Positions 45,395 through 59,213 are shown, counted from the first letter of the stretch. The stretch: DNA of 64,000 bases from Elymus sibiricus (GCA_039707655.1 CM077665.1:309008486-309072485); one strand, 5' to 3'. The notes: a model not told the origin generated them from the letters alone. A program made the numbers and translations.

Positions 45395-48300
45395 CAAGTA
45401 GAATGCTCGTGCGTTGCTACGGGCTACAATGCATGTATATGAATCAAAATAATGATCGTATCGAAGGTAAAAACTCATTTCTCCTCATACGCTTGAGCTT
45501 GTTCGAACATCTAACGAGCGTCCAACAGGCTCCAAAAACTCCAACCGTCTAAATAGTGAGGGCTCTCCCAATCCAGCACATACGTGGGGGATAAATTTGG
45601 TTGTCCAGACTATCCGACACTCCAATACATGGCCCCGCAAAAACCTCTCCCCATGACGCACCCTTCCTATTTCCTGGCGGACCACCCCCTTCCCGCTCAC
45701 TTTCCCACCATAGCGGGACATTACTCGTTGGAGTCCTCTCTTTAAAACCGGATGATGCCCACATCACTTCACCATTTAACCCTCTCTCCTTCACACTGGG
45801 CTTCCCAATGGACCACCAAGGAGGAGTCCCCCGCCAACCGCCCCGCTCTCCGCCATGACCGCCCGGTATTCGTGCCGATCCACCAACGCCATCAGGTGGA
45901 CGAGGCGTGCGCCACCCGTGACGCCCCCGAGCCAAGAAGGCAGATCCGATGTCTCTTGAGCCATTGTCACGTTGTATCATACAGTTGAATGTTGTGCATT
46001 ACCACGAACCAAAATATGATGTTCATTGTTGGCATGTAACTGATACATCACTGTGTCCGTTACTAACTCTTGAAGCAAGCAACCAATACATTTACCCTTC
46101 TATCTTAACCAACAAATTATACAACTTGATGAAAAATATATACAATTTGCTATAAAGCCATCTCTAATGAAATGCAATTTACCATATTATCTAAAGTAAT
46201 GAAATTATTTCACTCAGACAACCATAACTGAATAGATCAACCCCAACACCATCCGCTCACTCTCAACCCTCTAACAATGCCATCATGTCCTCATTTTGTA
46301 TTTGAATTAGCATATCCACCCGACTCGTCTATGCCTGTGTGGTGCCGCTTTGACCATGACCTATCCTACCTTGCCTCCCCATTGCTCGTCCTCCCCTACT
46401 ATTTGTTCCCTTCTCTCCTGACTCCAGCACGGTTCCGCCGGCCGGCGTCGTCACGGTCACCACGAGCCCACGGGCATCAGTTTATGCGTCATTCTGATCC
46501 TACTATGAATATGGCACAACATTTATCATACATATAGATTATGTCTGACATAGCAAACGAGGAAGCGGCATTGTTGTAAACCATTATAAAGGCATATTAT
46601 CTCATGGTTCTTAGTTTGTATGATTACCCGGTCATTGGTCTAGTTGCAACCTATATAAATATGTAAATGTCATTTCATCAACAACAATCATCCTTGATAA
46701 ATGGAAGGGATAGCCACATGTCTACTGAATCAATATTGTAGCATCTCAAATTTCTCTGAAATAATTGGTCTACTAAAACAAGAAAACAAAATTTCAACAA
46801 TAGCACACTACAACGGCAATAACCCAGTAAGAGACCATCTACTAATGTGCTCAAGGCAAACACCCAATGGAAATCAAAATTTTGCCCTTCATGTTCAGCT
46901 TCAAGGTTTCAACCAATATGAATCCCATTGCTGCAAACAATGAATTTTAGTTCTCAGACCAACAAATCACAATTCAACGATAACCAGATCCAGAAAATCA
47001 TATATCACCATGAAACTGAATCCCCAAACAATAATCAACCACAATGGACTTGTGCCCCAGCTTAAGGGTGGATCCGAACAGCCAATGTCTGACCATTGGC
47101 TTAGTCATACTCTATAGATGCAATAGGTCATTACATGTCTCTGTTAATTGTAACCTGAAACAATACCTAGTAAGTGTCAGAGTATAGTTGCAATAGGTTA
47201 AGTAAAAAGCAAATAAGGGGGTGCGAACTATAACGAGCTTTCCGCTGAAATTTTGGTCAAAAGAGATCATTAAACTGGGTTGCTAATGATAAGTCTTGAC
47301 CTATCATTGGTTTTTGGTGGCCATACACATTTATTTGAGTGAAAACTAAAACATCCATATTAATAGATCCAGCCAACAACCAAAAAAGTAGTCTCAAAGG
47401 ATATAAATGAACACGCATAGTCATCATATTCAACAAACTTTTTAGATCGCACGCGACCTAGGAAAACTTTTGAGCTTCTCAAGTTATACGGATTTTCTAG
47501 CTTAAAACTCTGCTCTACTACTAGATTTTTGTATCTTGTAAAACTTGATGCTATTTTGTTTACAACATGATGATTAAGGGGGCACCTCCATATAGGATTA
47601 CCGCCTTCATTAATTCCACACATGTAACCTTGCACTATTTTGTGCCTCGAGCAGAAAGACTACAAGGACGCAATCTTGCTTCTCAAAAGAAAATATACAA
47701 TGCGGAAAATTTACATTGTAATTTCTAGTCCAAATTAGATGGCTCCAAGTCCGTCAAACATACAGCTCATGACTGGACTGTTCTGTTTATGAGATTATCA
47801 GGCATCTTTGCAGGGTATAGTATAGTAGAACACCCAACACCAGCTCTAGAAAGAAAGCGCAATGGTTATCACGTGTCTGGCTTTGGTGGTGAAAGAAAAT
47901 TCTAGCTAACTGTAGCAATCAGTGATTAGCATATATAAAATCGACAGACTCCCTACACCCTGCTACACATGATTTGGTACTATGGCTACCCTATAAGTTC
48001 ACATCATTCACGTAATGGACCAAATTATGTTACCAGCATGCTACACGAACTGAAGGCAATGAATTAATTAAAGCATCAGTTAGGCATTTGACAATCATGA
48101 AACCTAGGAAAAGGGATCAATATCCAACCTCAAAATCAAATTCACGAACAGTCCTGGTACAAAGCCACTCACAATGGTCCTCATGTTCCCGCCAGCAACG
48201 ACCATTGTGTCAACAGAAGATCCTAATGACACCTATTCCTTCTCTTCCTCCCCGCGACGTCTCCTCTGAGCCACCACAGAAGCTCCTTGCATCGCGGATA

Positions 48301-50267
48301 TGCTCATGTATCAGGTTTTCGCTACATGAGAAGTGCCAAATGGCCGCCATATGTTTGCTTGACACCATTAGGGCTAGTGATCTGAAGATGACTCGATGAG
48401 CTATATGGATGGTCACTGCTAGCTTTGAGCTTGGCGTCATGTCGGTTAAAGTGGGGGTCATTATTGGGCTAGTTATAGAAACCACTAATAATAATAATAA
48501 TAATTTAACCACACAACAAAATCCGCCGTTGAATGAGATGTATTTTAACTGGTCCTATCCAAATTAATTACCATGTGCAGATAACAAGTGAAATTGAATA
48601 TAATGTATGTTTCCTCTATACTTAAAGCTGGGAAATCATCTGCAATATATTCAGAAATGACAGATGTCTATTCCTTTATGCAACTGAAACTACAAACATG
48701 GATGTTGAACAAATTACTACAAACATGAATGTGGACTAAACCTGGATGATAGTAAATAGCCTTGCAGATTATCTACTTCAATTGATAGTTATGCTGCAGC
48801 TATCACCATATGAATAGTTTCAGTGTTGGACAATGAAACAAAAATGTCAGTATTAGAAGTTCCAGAAACACAATTGCTAGTATTAGAAATCGGTTGCTTG
48901 ATCGATTAATCATCATATCCATGTCTAGAACATGGAAAATCAGCCACGTCTAGGGCATGAAAATGGCATAACATAGCATTGGCTTTGACAAAATCTGCTT
49001 AATAACAACAGTAAAAGTAGCACAACAGGACCAGTATCCCATCATGCACATAGACCACTATGAGCACTCACCATAAAGCCTTATCAAACTCCGGAAGTAG
49101 TCATGATCTTTGACGTTCGATAGCTAGAGTCGCACCTGAGGCTCCCTCAAGATTTTTTATCGTGGCCCAATGAACGACACACTTGGTAGTGTCACGACGA
49201 TTTATCTGGGTGGCGATTTATCTACTACATGCAGGAGCTGCACGACCTCCCCCAAGTTGTTCTTCTGTTGTGGCTATAGGTCTTGGTGGATATTGGCGGT
49301 GCTGACGCCATCGCCGCCTCACGTCCTCCCACCGACGAGGCCCCGCCATCTCAAGGCATCGGTGCCCTCGCCCTAGGTTGTAGCCTCTGCACCCATTGAA
49401 GTCCTGCCAGTCCAACATCGGCAGCGTGAACTGAAGAGCGGTGGCAGACGAAGCTTCGACGCTTGCGTGGACGATGTTTGAGATCAGAGGAATACAAAAA
49501 CAGTGGATTAACTCCATTTAGAGAGAAAATCAATTTTAATTAGTATGGGAGGTCCAGTGGCATGTTTGAGATCATGCAGTCATTACTGAATCTTGTATGT
49601 CATCCACCAGAATAGAACATGTAATCTTTCCTGCGTATATATATTAATTTCTCGGTGGATGGAGTTGAACATGCCTTGAACTTGTGCTCTCCTTTCCTGG
49701 TTTTCTTTTGATTTCAATAAACTTGACTACATAACCAATACTACTATCGTACAACATATTTTTATTATTATTATTTTAGAGTGTAAAAATAAATTAAGTC
49801 AAGACCTTCAATAATGCAAAGAAAAAATATATCTAAATGTCCATGCGATGTTCTCAAATCCTTGACAAAGCTGTGAACCAACCCGATGTTGATTCCAGTG
49901 CTGCAAGTTGTGTCCGCACAATTCATCATATGTGTGGTAAGAAAAATTATCATTGATCTTCTAGTTTTTGCGCCAATGAATATATACCAGAATCAGCCTG
50001 TTTTTAGCTAATCAAAGCTAGAAAATAGAGATTAGAGGAAAAAAATAAAGGCAGCTCACTTGCTCTGTAACATATAAGCTAGAAGCCATGATACATCAGT
50101 TTTGTGATCAACTATTCCAGGTATGAACCCCTTCTATTATTGAGTGTCAATTCAAGAAACAAAGTCCCATATGTCCTCTTAGTACTACGTAGCAGCAATT
50201 GTTGAATTAAGAAGCAATATGCCATATTGTGCAGCTAGAGGAAAATGAGCAAATCAGTCATGAAAAT
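45395..50267. other. Unclassified 4.9-kb insert in G2 LTR
   Basis: No LTRs, no terminal inverted repeats, no RT, transposase or helicase motif found. It begins caagtagaatgctcgtgcg, followed by a gctcgtgcgttgctacgggc word I recall from repeated grass DNA but cannot classify. GC-rich patches lie at 45840-45950, 46430-46480 and 49290-49460; elsewhere it is AT-rich. Simple repeats: (AAT)n at 48485-48505 and (TTA)n near 49761-49776. ORFs of 140 codons or less (e.g. 45549-45980 minus, 48088-48399 plus, 49218-49517 minus) have no recognisable domain. It could be low-copy host DNA moved here by break repair, or an unknown or Helitron-like element. Confidence 0.5.
48485..48505. repeat. (AAT)n microsatellite
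   Basis: About seven AAT units within the unclassified insert. Confidence 0.85.
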
Positions 50268-50319
50268 TGAAGTATTCATGTCATATTTGCCTATGTTTTT
50301 ACTATGCTTTTAGGATTTA
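50268..50319. repeat. 52-bp direct repeat, right of insert
   Basis: Right-hand copy of 45343-45394. From here the G2 LTR runs on without a gap. Confidence 0.88.
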
Positions 50320-52082
50320 TTGGGACTAACCTATTAATGGTTACAAAAGTGCACAAGTTCTTGTTTCACACTTTGATGTGCAGGAATTAATTGGAAATTG
50401 TCGAAAAAACGCAAAAGGAGTCTTGTTGGAGGAGGACTCTGACTTTCCTGAAATCTGTCCACAAACAGTTTTTAGAGATCGTCAGTTTGACCCCCGAAGA
50501 CGGCGTCAAATGGAAAAAGCTAAAATTAGGAAAGTGTGGGGATTTTATGGCACTAATTCTGGACTCCAAATTTGTCCAAAACGGAGTTCGGATGCGATCT
50601 GTAGACCCGTTTTACTGGAGGAAAATATCTGATTACGAGATTACGAGAATTGATGACGTGATTGAGTCCAACTCTTAACATATCTGATGTATTCGGCCAA
50701 GCCACGACTTTGAGGACTCATGAGGGCTGTGAGGAGTCCCTAGGAAGGTTCTAGAGGTGCCCAAGAGCCATTGGATCAAGGTTCCATCCATCGGAGGGCC
50801 ATAGAGCACCACAGAGGCACATATAAGGAGAGAAAAACCCTAATTTCGGGAGAGCTACCAAAAGCCACGAATTTGCCTCTCCCTTGGCCGCCGCCAAGGA
50901 GGGGAGAGGCTCCTCCATTGCAGCACCAAGACCAAGGAAGAAGGGGGGCAAGGGGCCGGCGCCGTGGCCGCCATCGCCTCCATCTCTTTGGGGTTGCACC
51001 TCTCCATCAACAACTCTCTCTTTCTCACCATGATAATGTGTGAGTAATCCACCTTGGGGCTGAGGGTTTGTACCGGTAGCTATGTGTTTAATCTCTCTCT
51101 CTCGTGTTCTTGAGATGGCACGATCTTGATGTATCATGAGCTTTGTTAATATAGTTGGATCATATGGTGTTTTCCCCTCTCTATCTTGTTGTGATGAATT
51201 TAGTTTTCCCTTTGAGATTTTGTTATTATCGGATTGAATACTTTTATGGATTTGATAGCACTTGATGTATGTCTTGCATGCGGATACCCGTAGTGACATT
51301 GGGGTATTCAAGTGATTCACTTGATATATGTTATGGCGTCAACTTGCGGATTCTGATGACCTTGGGGAACTACGCATAGGGGTTGATTGCACGTTTTCAT
51401 GCCTTGTTATCCGATAGAAATCTTGGGGGCACTCTTTGAGGTTCTTTGTATTGGATTGAGTATTATGAATCTGAAATTGTTTAATGCGTATTGTATAATT
51501 AACTCATGGATACTTGTGGTGACATTGGAGTATCTAGGTGACATTAGAGTTGGTTGATGCGTATCATATGGTTTTATTCTAGTACGAACTATTAGATAGA
51601 GCGATCGGAAAGGATAACTTGGTGTTATTTTAGTACGAACTCTTGGATAGATCGATCGGAAAGGATAACTTTAAGGTGGTTTCGTACCCTACAAACAATT
51701 TCTTCTTATATTCTCCGCTAGATAAGAACTTTGGAGTGATTCTTTGTTGCACATTGAGGGATGGTTATGTGATCCAATTATATTAGCATTGTTGAGAGAT
51801 TGCACTAGTGAAAGTACGGACCCTAGGCCTTGTTTTCAAGCATTGCAATACCGTTTGTGCTCACTTTTGTTACTTGATACCTTGCTGTTTTTATATTTTT
51901 AGATTACAAAAACCTATATCTGCCATCCATATTGTGCTTGTATCACCATCTCTTCGCCGAACTAGTGCACCTATACAATTTGCCATTGTATTGGGTGTGT
52001 TGGGGACACAAGAGATTTCTTGTATTTGATTGCAGGTTTGTTTGAGAGAGACCATCTTCATCCTACACCTCCCACGATTGAT

Positions 52083-52087
52083 AAACC
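52083..52087. repeat. TSD aaacc, left of A2
   Basis: Identical to 61039-61043. The uninterrupted site in the G2 5' LTR (41087-41092) reads aaacct. Confidence 0.95.
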
Positions 52088-52545
52088 TGTTGAGGAACGT
52101 CGCATGGGAAACAAAAAAATTCCTACGCACACGCAAGATCTATCCATGGTGATGAGCATCTACGAGAGGGAGAGTGAATCTACATACCCTTGTAGATCGC
52201 TAAGCGGAAGCGTTAAGAAACGCGGTTGATGTAGTCGAACGTCTCCGCGATCCAAATCGCAAGTCGTCCCTCGATCCGATCACGAACTAGTGCCGAACGG
52301 ACGGCACTTCCGCGTTCAACACACGTATGGCTTGATGACGCCTTCACCTCCTCGATCCAGCGAGCGATGATGAAGTAGTAGATGAGTTCCGGTAGCACGA
52401 CGGCGTGGTGATGGTGGTGAGGAACAATCTCTGCAGGGCTTCGCCAGGCACTACGGAGATTATGACGGGAGGAACTAGAGGGTTAGGGTTGCCGGCACAT
52501 GGCTTGGGAAATCTTGATGTGTCCCGTGTGTTAGCCCTGCCCCTC

Positions 52546-52553
52546 TATTTATA
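52546..52553 (-). promoter_or_regulatory. TATA box in A2 3' LTR
   Basis: TATAAATA, canonical. About 120 bp upstream of it (on the minus strand) lies the palindrome array. Confidence 0.65.
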
Positions 52554-52674
52554 TGTTGAGCCCTGGGGTCTAAACTTGGAGAGAAAGCCTCCACAAGGTC
52601 GGTTTTGCCCGCACAAGGTCGGTTTGGCCCGCACGGAAAGAGTCCAACTCGGATTCCAGCAGTATCGCGTACAA

Positions 52675-52783
52675 GCGGTAGTACCGCTCACGAGCGGTAG
52701 TACCGCTTGAGCGGTAGTACCGCTTTCACACAAGCGGTAGTACCGCTTACGCGGTAGTACTGCCTTACCAGCGGTAGTACCGC
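52675..52783. repeat. GCGGTA-G-TACCGC palindrome array (6 units)
   Basis: Six 13-bp inverted repeats (6-bp arms, 1-base centre), the fifth degenerate, spaced by 4-10 bases. They lie in U3 upstream of the TATA box. The paired LTR has five units (59801-59890). Possible transcription-factor sites or simple slippage. Confidence 0.9.
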
Positions 52784-53931
52784 TTAAGGCAGCAGCAAAA
52801 CTTCCTTTTGCACTTTCCAATACCTCGTGGGATTTACCCCTTTGGCTCATATAAAGTGTTGCTGCACCCGAACACTTCGGTAAACATCCGGAACCCCTTC
52901 CGGTGAATTCCGGAACCCTTCCGGAGATCAAAACACTATTATCACATATATCAATCTTTACCTCCGGACTCTTCCGGAGATCCTTGTCATGTCCGGGATC
53001 TTATCAGGGACTCCGAACAACCTTCGGTCACCAACACAATAACTCAACTATACTAATCGTCACCAAACGTTAAGTGTGTAGACCCTGCGGGTTCGAGAAC
53101 TATGTAGACATGACCGAGACACCTCTACGATCAATAACCAATAGCGGGACCTGGATGCCCATATTGGCTCCTACATATTCTACGAAGATCTTTATCAGTC
53201 GAACCTCTATGTCAAGGATTCAGTTAATCCCGTATGTTGTTCCCTTTGTTCTTCGGTATGTTACTTGCCCGAGATTCGATCGTCGGTATCTCTATACCTA
53301 GTTCAATCTCGTTACCGGCAAGTCTCTTTACTCATTCCGTAATACAAGATCATGTGGCTAACTCTTTAGTCACTTTGCTTGCAAGGCTCATTGTGATGTT
53401 GTATTACCGAGTGGGCCCTGAGATACCTCTCCGTCACACGGAGTAACAAATCCCAGTCTTGATCCATGCCAACCCAACAGACACCCTCGGAGATACCTGT
53501 AGAGCACCTTTATAGTCACCCAGTTACGTTGTGACGTTTGATACACACAAGGTATTCCTCCGGTGTCAGTGAGTTGCATGATCTCATGGTCATAGGAACA
53601 GATACTTGACATGCAGAAAACAATAGCAATAAACTGACACGATCATATGCTACGTTTATAGTTTGGGTCTTGTCCATCACATCATTCTCCTAATGATGTG
53701 ATCCCGTTACCAAATGACATCTCATGTCCATGGCTAGGAAACCTTCACCATCTTTTGATCAACGAGCTAGTTAACTAGAGGCTTACTAGGGACACAGTGT
53801 TGTCTATGTACCCACACATGTATTTGAGTTTCCAATCAATACAATTATAGCATGGATAATAAACGATTATCATGAACAAGGAAATATAATAATAACCAAT
53901 TTATTATTGCCTCTAGGGCATATTTCCAACA

Positions 53932-53943
53932 GTCTCCCACTTG
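53932..53943 (-). promoter_or_regulatory. A2 polypurine tract
   Basis: CAAGTGGGAGAC on the minus strand adjacent to the 3' LTR. Confidence 0.9.
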
Positions 53944-53981
53944 CACTAGAGTCAATAATCTAGTTCACATCACTATGTGAT

Positions 53982-56900
53982 TTACATTGTAATGAATCGA
54001 ACACCCATGCAGTTCTGGTGTTGTTCATGTTTAGCCCTTGGAAGAGGTTTAGTCATCGGATCTGCAATATTCAGATCCGTGTGTACTTTGCAAATATTTA
54101 TGTCGTCCTCCTTGATGTAATCGCGGATGGAATTGAAACGTCGCTTTATGTGTCTGGTCCTCTTGTGAAATCTTGGTTCCTTGGCTAGAGCAATGGCACC
54201 AGTATTATCACAAAACAGAGTCATTGGGTTAAGCGCACTAGGCACTACTGCAAGATCTGTCATGAACTCCTTCATCCAGACACCTTCCTTCGCCGCCTCC
54301 GAGGCAGCGATGTACTCCGCTTCGCATGTAGAATCAGCTACCACGCTTTGCTTGGAACTGCACCAGCTAACCGCACCCCCATTAAGAATAAATACGTATC
54401 CGGTTTGCGACTTAGAGTCATCCGGATCAGTGTCAAAGCTTGCATCGACGTAACCCTTTACGACGAGCTCTTGATCACCTCCATAAACGAGAAACATGTC
54501 CTTAGTCCTTTTCAGGTACTTCAGGATATTCTTGACCGCCGTCCAGTGTTCCATTCCTGGATCACTTTGAAACCTTCCGACCATACTTATGGCAAGGCTG
54601 ACATCGGGTCTTGTGCACAGCATTGCAAACATGATAGAGCCTATGGCTGAAGCATAGGGGATGACACTCATCTTTTCTCTATCTCTTGCAGTCACTGGGC
54701 ATTGAGTCTTACTCAACTTCACACCTTGCAAAACAGGCAAGAACCCCTTCTTGGACTGATCCATTTTGAACTTCTTCAAAATCTTATCAAGGTATGTGCT
54801 TTGTGAAAGTCCTATTAAACGTCTTGATCTATCTCTATAGATCTTGATGCCTAATATGAAAGCAGCTTCTCCTAGGTCCTTCATTGAAAAACTCTTGTTC
54901 AAATATTCCTTCACGCTTTCCAACATTTCTATATTGTTTCCAATCAGTAATATGTCATCCACATATAATAGTATAAACGCTATAGAGCTCCCACTCACTT
55001 TCTAGTAAATACAAGCTTCTCCATAAACTTGTATAAACTCGACGCTTTGATCACCTCATCAAAGCGATGATTCCAACTCCGAGATGCTTGCACCAGTCCA
55101 TAAATGGATCGCTGGAGTTTGCAAACTTTGTCAGCATTCTCTGGATCGACAAAACCTTCTGGTTGCATCATATACAACTCTTCCTTAAGGAAACCGTTAA
55201 GGAACGCTGTTTTTGACATCCATTTGCCAAATTTCATAATCGAAAAAGGCAGCTATTGCTAACATGATTCTGACGGACTTAAGCATCGCTACGGGTGAGA
55301 AGGTCTCATCGTAGTCAACTCCTTGAACTTGTGAAAAACCCTTTGCCACAAGTCGAGCTTTATAGACGGTGACATTACCGTCTGCGTCCGTCTTCCTCTT
55401 AAAGATCCATTTGTTCTGAATGGCCTTATGCCCTTCAGGTAATACTTCCAAAGTCCATACTTTGTTTTCATACATGGATCCCATCTCGGATTTCATGGCC
55501 TCTAACCACTTCTCGGAATCTGGGTCTATCATCGCTTCTCCATAGCTCGTAGGTTCATCGTTGTCCAACAACATGACCTCTAAGACAGGGTTGCCGTATC
55601 ACTCAGGAGCAGTACGCGTCCTTGTCGACCTACGAGGTTCGATAGCAACTTGATCCGAAGCTTTATGATCATCATCAACTTCCTCTTCAGCTGATGTAGG
55701 CTCTACAGAAACATCTTTCTGCGTTGCGCTACTCTCAGGTTGAAGTAAAGGTTCAACAACCTCATCAAGTTCTATCTTCCTCCCACTCAATTCTTTCGAG
55801 AGAAACTCTTTCTCAAGAAATGTTCCGTTTTTAGCGACAAACACTTTGCCTTCGGATCTGAGGTAGAAGGTATACCCAACCGTCTCTTTTGGGTATCCTA
55901 TGAAGACGCATTTCTCCGCTTTGGGTTCCAGCTTTTCAGGCTGAAGCTTTTTGACATAAGCATCACATCCCCAAACTTTAAGAAACGACAGCTTTGGCTT
56001 CTTGCCAAACCAAAGTTCATATGGCGTCGTCTCAACGGATTTTGATGGTGCCCTATTTAAAGTGAATGCAGCTGTCTCTAATGCATAACCCCAAAACAAT
56101 AGTGGCAAATCGGCAAGAGACATCATAGATCGCACCATATCCAATAAGGTTCGATTACGACGTTCGGACACACCATTACGCTGTGGTGTTCCAGGCGGTG
56201 TCAGTTGTGAAACAATTCCACATTGTCTTAAGTGACTGCCAAACTCATAACTCAGATATTCTCCTCCTCGATCAGATCGTAGGAATTTAATCTTCTTGTT
56301 ACGATGATTCTCAACTTCACTCTGAAATTGTTTGAACTTTTCAAACGTTTCAGACTTGTGTTTCATTAAGTAAATATACCCATATCTACTTAAGTCATCA
56401 GTGAAGGTGAGAAAGTAACGATAACCACCGCGCGCCTCAATGCTCATCGGACAGCACACATCAGTATGTATGATTTCCAACAAGTCACTTGCCCGTTCCA
56501 TTGTTCCAGAGAACGGCGTTTTAGTCATCTTGCCCATGAGGCATGGCTCACATGTGTCAAGTGATTCAAAATCAAGTGACTCCAAAAGTCCATCAGCATG
56601 GAGCTTCCTCATGCGTTTTACGCCAATATGACCTAAACGGCAGTGCCACAAGAAAGTGGTATTATCATTATCAATTCTACATCTTTTGGCATCAATGTTA
56701 TGAACATGTGTATCATTACTATCGAGATTCAATAAGAATAAACCCCTCACATCGGGTGCATGACCATAAAAGATATTACTCATATAAATAGAACAACCAT
56801 TATTCTCTGATTTAAATGAGTAACCGTCTCGCAATAAACAAGATCCAGATATAATGTTCATGCTTAACGCAGGCACCAAATAACATTTATTCAGGTTCAT

Positions 56901-57962
56901 CACTAATCCCGATGGTAATCGAAGAGCGAGCGTGCCGACGGCGATCACATCAACCTTGGAACCATTTCCCACGCGCATCGTCACTTCGTCCTTTGCCAGC
57001 CTCCGTCTATTCCGCAGTTCCTATTTTGAGTTGCAAATATGGGCAACCGCACCGGTATCAAATACCCAGGCACTACAACGAGAGTTGGTAAGGTACACAT
57101 CAATAACATGTATATCATATATACCTTGTTTGTTGTTGGCCGCCTTCTTGTCAGCCAAATACTTGGGGCAGTTCCGCTTCCAGTGTCCAGTTCCCTTGCA
57201 ATGAAAGCACACAGTTTCTGGTTTGGGTCCAGCCTTGGGTTTCTTCACGGGAGGAGCAACTGCTTTGCCACTCTTCTTGGAGTTACCCTTCTTACCCTTG
57301 CCATTTTTCTTGAAACTAGTGGTTTTATTGACCATCAACACTTGATGCTCCTTCTGAATTTCAGACTCAGCGACTTTCAGCATCGCAAACAGCTCGGCGA
57401 CTGACTTGTTCATCCCGTGCATGTTATAGTTCAACACGAAGCTCTTGTAGCTAGGTGGCAATGATTGAAGAACTCTGTCAGTGATAGCCTCTGGCGGAAG
57501 GGGCATCCCCAATTCAGCCAGACGGGTGGAGTACCCAGACATTCTGAGTATGTGATCACTGATAGACCCGTTCTCCTCCATCTTGCAAGCATAGAACTTA
57601 TCGGAGATCTCATACCTCTCGATCCGGGCATTCTTCTGAAAGATAAACTTCAACTCCTGGAACATCTCATATGCTCCATGACGTTCAAAACGTCTTTGAA
57701 GTCCCGGTTCTAAGCCATACAATATTGCACATTGAACTATTGAGTAATTTTCAGAATGAGCCTGCCAGGCGTTCACAACGTCTAAAGACTCAACTGGAGC
57801 GGGTGGATCACCAAGCGGTGCATCAAGGACATAAGCCTTCTGGGAAGTCGTAAGGATAATCCTTAGATTACGGGCCCAGTCCACAAAGTTACTTCCATCA
57901 TCTTTCAACTTAGCTTTCTCTAGGAACGCATTAAAATTCAGGGGTGCTACTGCGCGAGCCAT
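53982..57962 (-). pseudogene. A2 gag-pol
   Basis: Copia polyprotein of about 1,326 codons from a true ATG (57960-57962). Gag with CX2CX4HX4C at about residues 250-264; protease VFDTG near 300; integrase zinc region, HTD near 500, SDRGGEY and NGVSE; RT with MDVK...FLNGF and YVDD near 1000; RNase H with VDASFD near 1170 and EAEYIAASEA. Lesions: stop 57021-57023 (Gln site), stop 55599-55601 (Trp site), one extra T in the run 55210-55214, one base lost near 55036-55042 that restores the frame, stop 55002-55004 (Lys site). All catalytic motifs survive. The element is dead, but only slightly damaged. Confidence 0.93.
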
Positions 57963-59200
57963 GATCTACAACATAAATATTGCAAAGACAATTTAGACTA
58001 TTGTTCAAGATAATGAGTTTAGTTAATCATATTACTTAAAACTCCCACTCAGATTGACATCCCTCCGGTCATTCGAGTGTAACATGATCCAAATCCACCA
58101 ACTCAAGTCCGATCATCACGTGAGTTGAGGTGGTTTCAATGGTGAACATCTTCATGTTGATCATATCTACTATATGACTCATGTTCGACCTTTCAGTCTC
58201 TTGTGTTCCGAGGCCATGTCTGTACATGCTAGGCTCGTCAAGTTTAACCCGAGTGTTCCGCATGTGCAACACTGGCTTGCACCCGTTGTATGTGAACGTA
58301 GAGTCTATCACACCCGATCATCACGTGGTGTCTCGAAACGACGAACTTTCGCAACGGTGCACACTCGGGGAGAACACAATTTATCTTGAAATTTAAGTGA
58401 GGGATCACCTTATAATGCTACCGTCGTCCTAAGCAAAACAAGATGCATAAAAGGATTAACATCACATGCAAATCATAAGTGACATGATATAGCCATGAAC
58501 TTTGTGCTTTTGATCTCCATCTCCAAAGCACCGGCATGATCTCCATCGTCACCGGCATGACACCATGATCTCCATCATCTTGATCTCCATCAACGTGTCG
58601 CCATGAGGTTGTCGCGCCGACTGTTGCTTCCACGACTATTGCTAACTCATAGCGATAAAGTAAAGCAATATGGCGAAAATAATTAAAGACAACTCTATGG
58701 CTCTTGCCAGTTGCCGTACTCATCGACATGCAAGTCGTGATATTCTATACAACACATGATCATCTCATACATCACATATATCTCATCATGTAATAGGCCA
58801 TATCACATCACAACATACCCTGCAAAAACAAGTTAGACGTCCTCTAATTTGTTGTTGCAAATTTTACGTGGCTGCTACGGGTTTGCAAGAACCGTTCTTA
58901 CCTACGCAAAACCACAACGTGGTGTAGTGATTGCTTTTTGATCTTCTAAAAGAACCCTCTTCATTGAAATCGATTCAACTAAAGTGAGAGAGACAGACAC
59001 CCGCCAGTCAGCTTTATGCAACGAGTGCACGTAGCGGTGAAACCTGTCTCGCGTAAGCGTACGCGTAATGTCGGTCCGGGCCGCTTCATCTCACAATACC
59101 GCCGAATCAAGTATCAACTAGTAACGGCAAGCAATATGTATACACCCACGCCCACAACTCGTTTGTGTTCTACTCGAGATCTCATCTACGCATAGACCTA
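57963..59200 (-). other. A2 leader
   Basis: About 1.24 kb noncoding, colinear with the A1 leader. Contains the same 'ctccatc' rich stretch (58519-58590). No splice or IRES signal can be defended. Confidence 0.75.
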
Positions 59201-59213
59201 GCTCAGATGCCAC
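59201..59213 (-). promoter_or_regulatory. A2 primer-binding site
   Basis: TGGCATCTGAGC on the minus strand next to the 5' LTR: two differences from the perfect initiator-Met PBS seen in A1 (T to C at position 4, A to T at position 8). Confidence 0.85.

Larger units (their letters stand above)
50268..52087 (+). mobile_element. G2 3' LTR, piece 2
   Basis: Aligns with 39258-41092 of the 5' LTR with a few percent difference and small deletions (for example in the CG-rich stretch near 50955). Ends at ...gataaacc where copia A2 inserted. The LTR ORFs (50378-50632, 50751-51320) are not genes. Confidence 0.92.
52088..53931 (-). mobile_element. A2 3' LTR
   Basis: 1844 bp. TATA box TATAAATA on the minus strand at 52546-52553. 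Six short palindromic units at 52675-52783. Confidence 0.95.

Noticed and set aside
45549..45980. 143-codon minus-strand ORF in the unclassified insert
   Set aside because: Gly/Arg/Trp-rich translation of a GC-rich patch, overlapped by equal-sized ORFs on the other strand; no motif. Not called as a gene.
45395..50267. Helitron interpretation of the insert
   Set aside because: A CTAG-like word near the right end (about 50235) was considered, but I see no convincing 3' hairpin, no 5' TC at an A|T target, and a 52-bp duplication is not expected for Helitrons.
52675..52783. Short palindromic repeats with short spacers, CRISPR-like at first glance
   Set aside because: Units are 13 bp with 4-10 bp spacers, lie inside a plant LTR, and spacers are not unique-sequence size; no cas genes; eukaryotic context.
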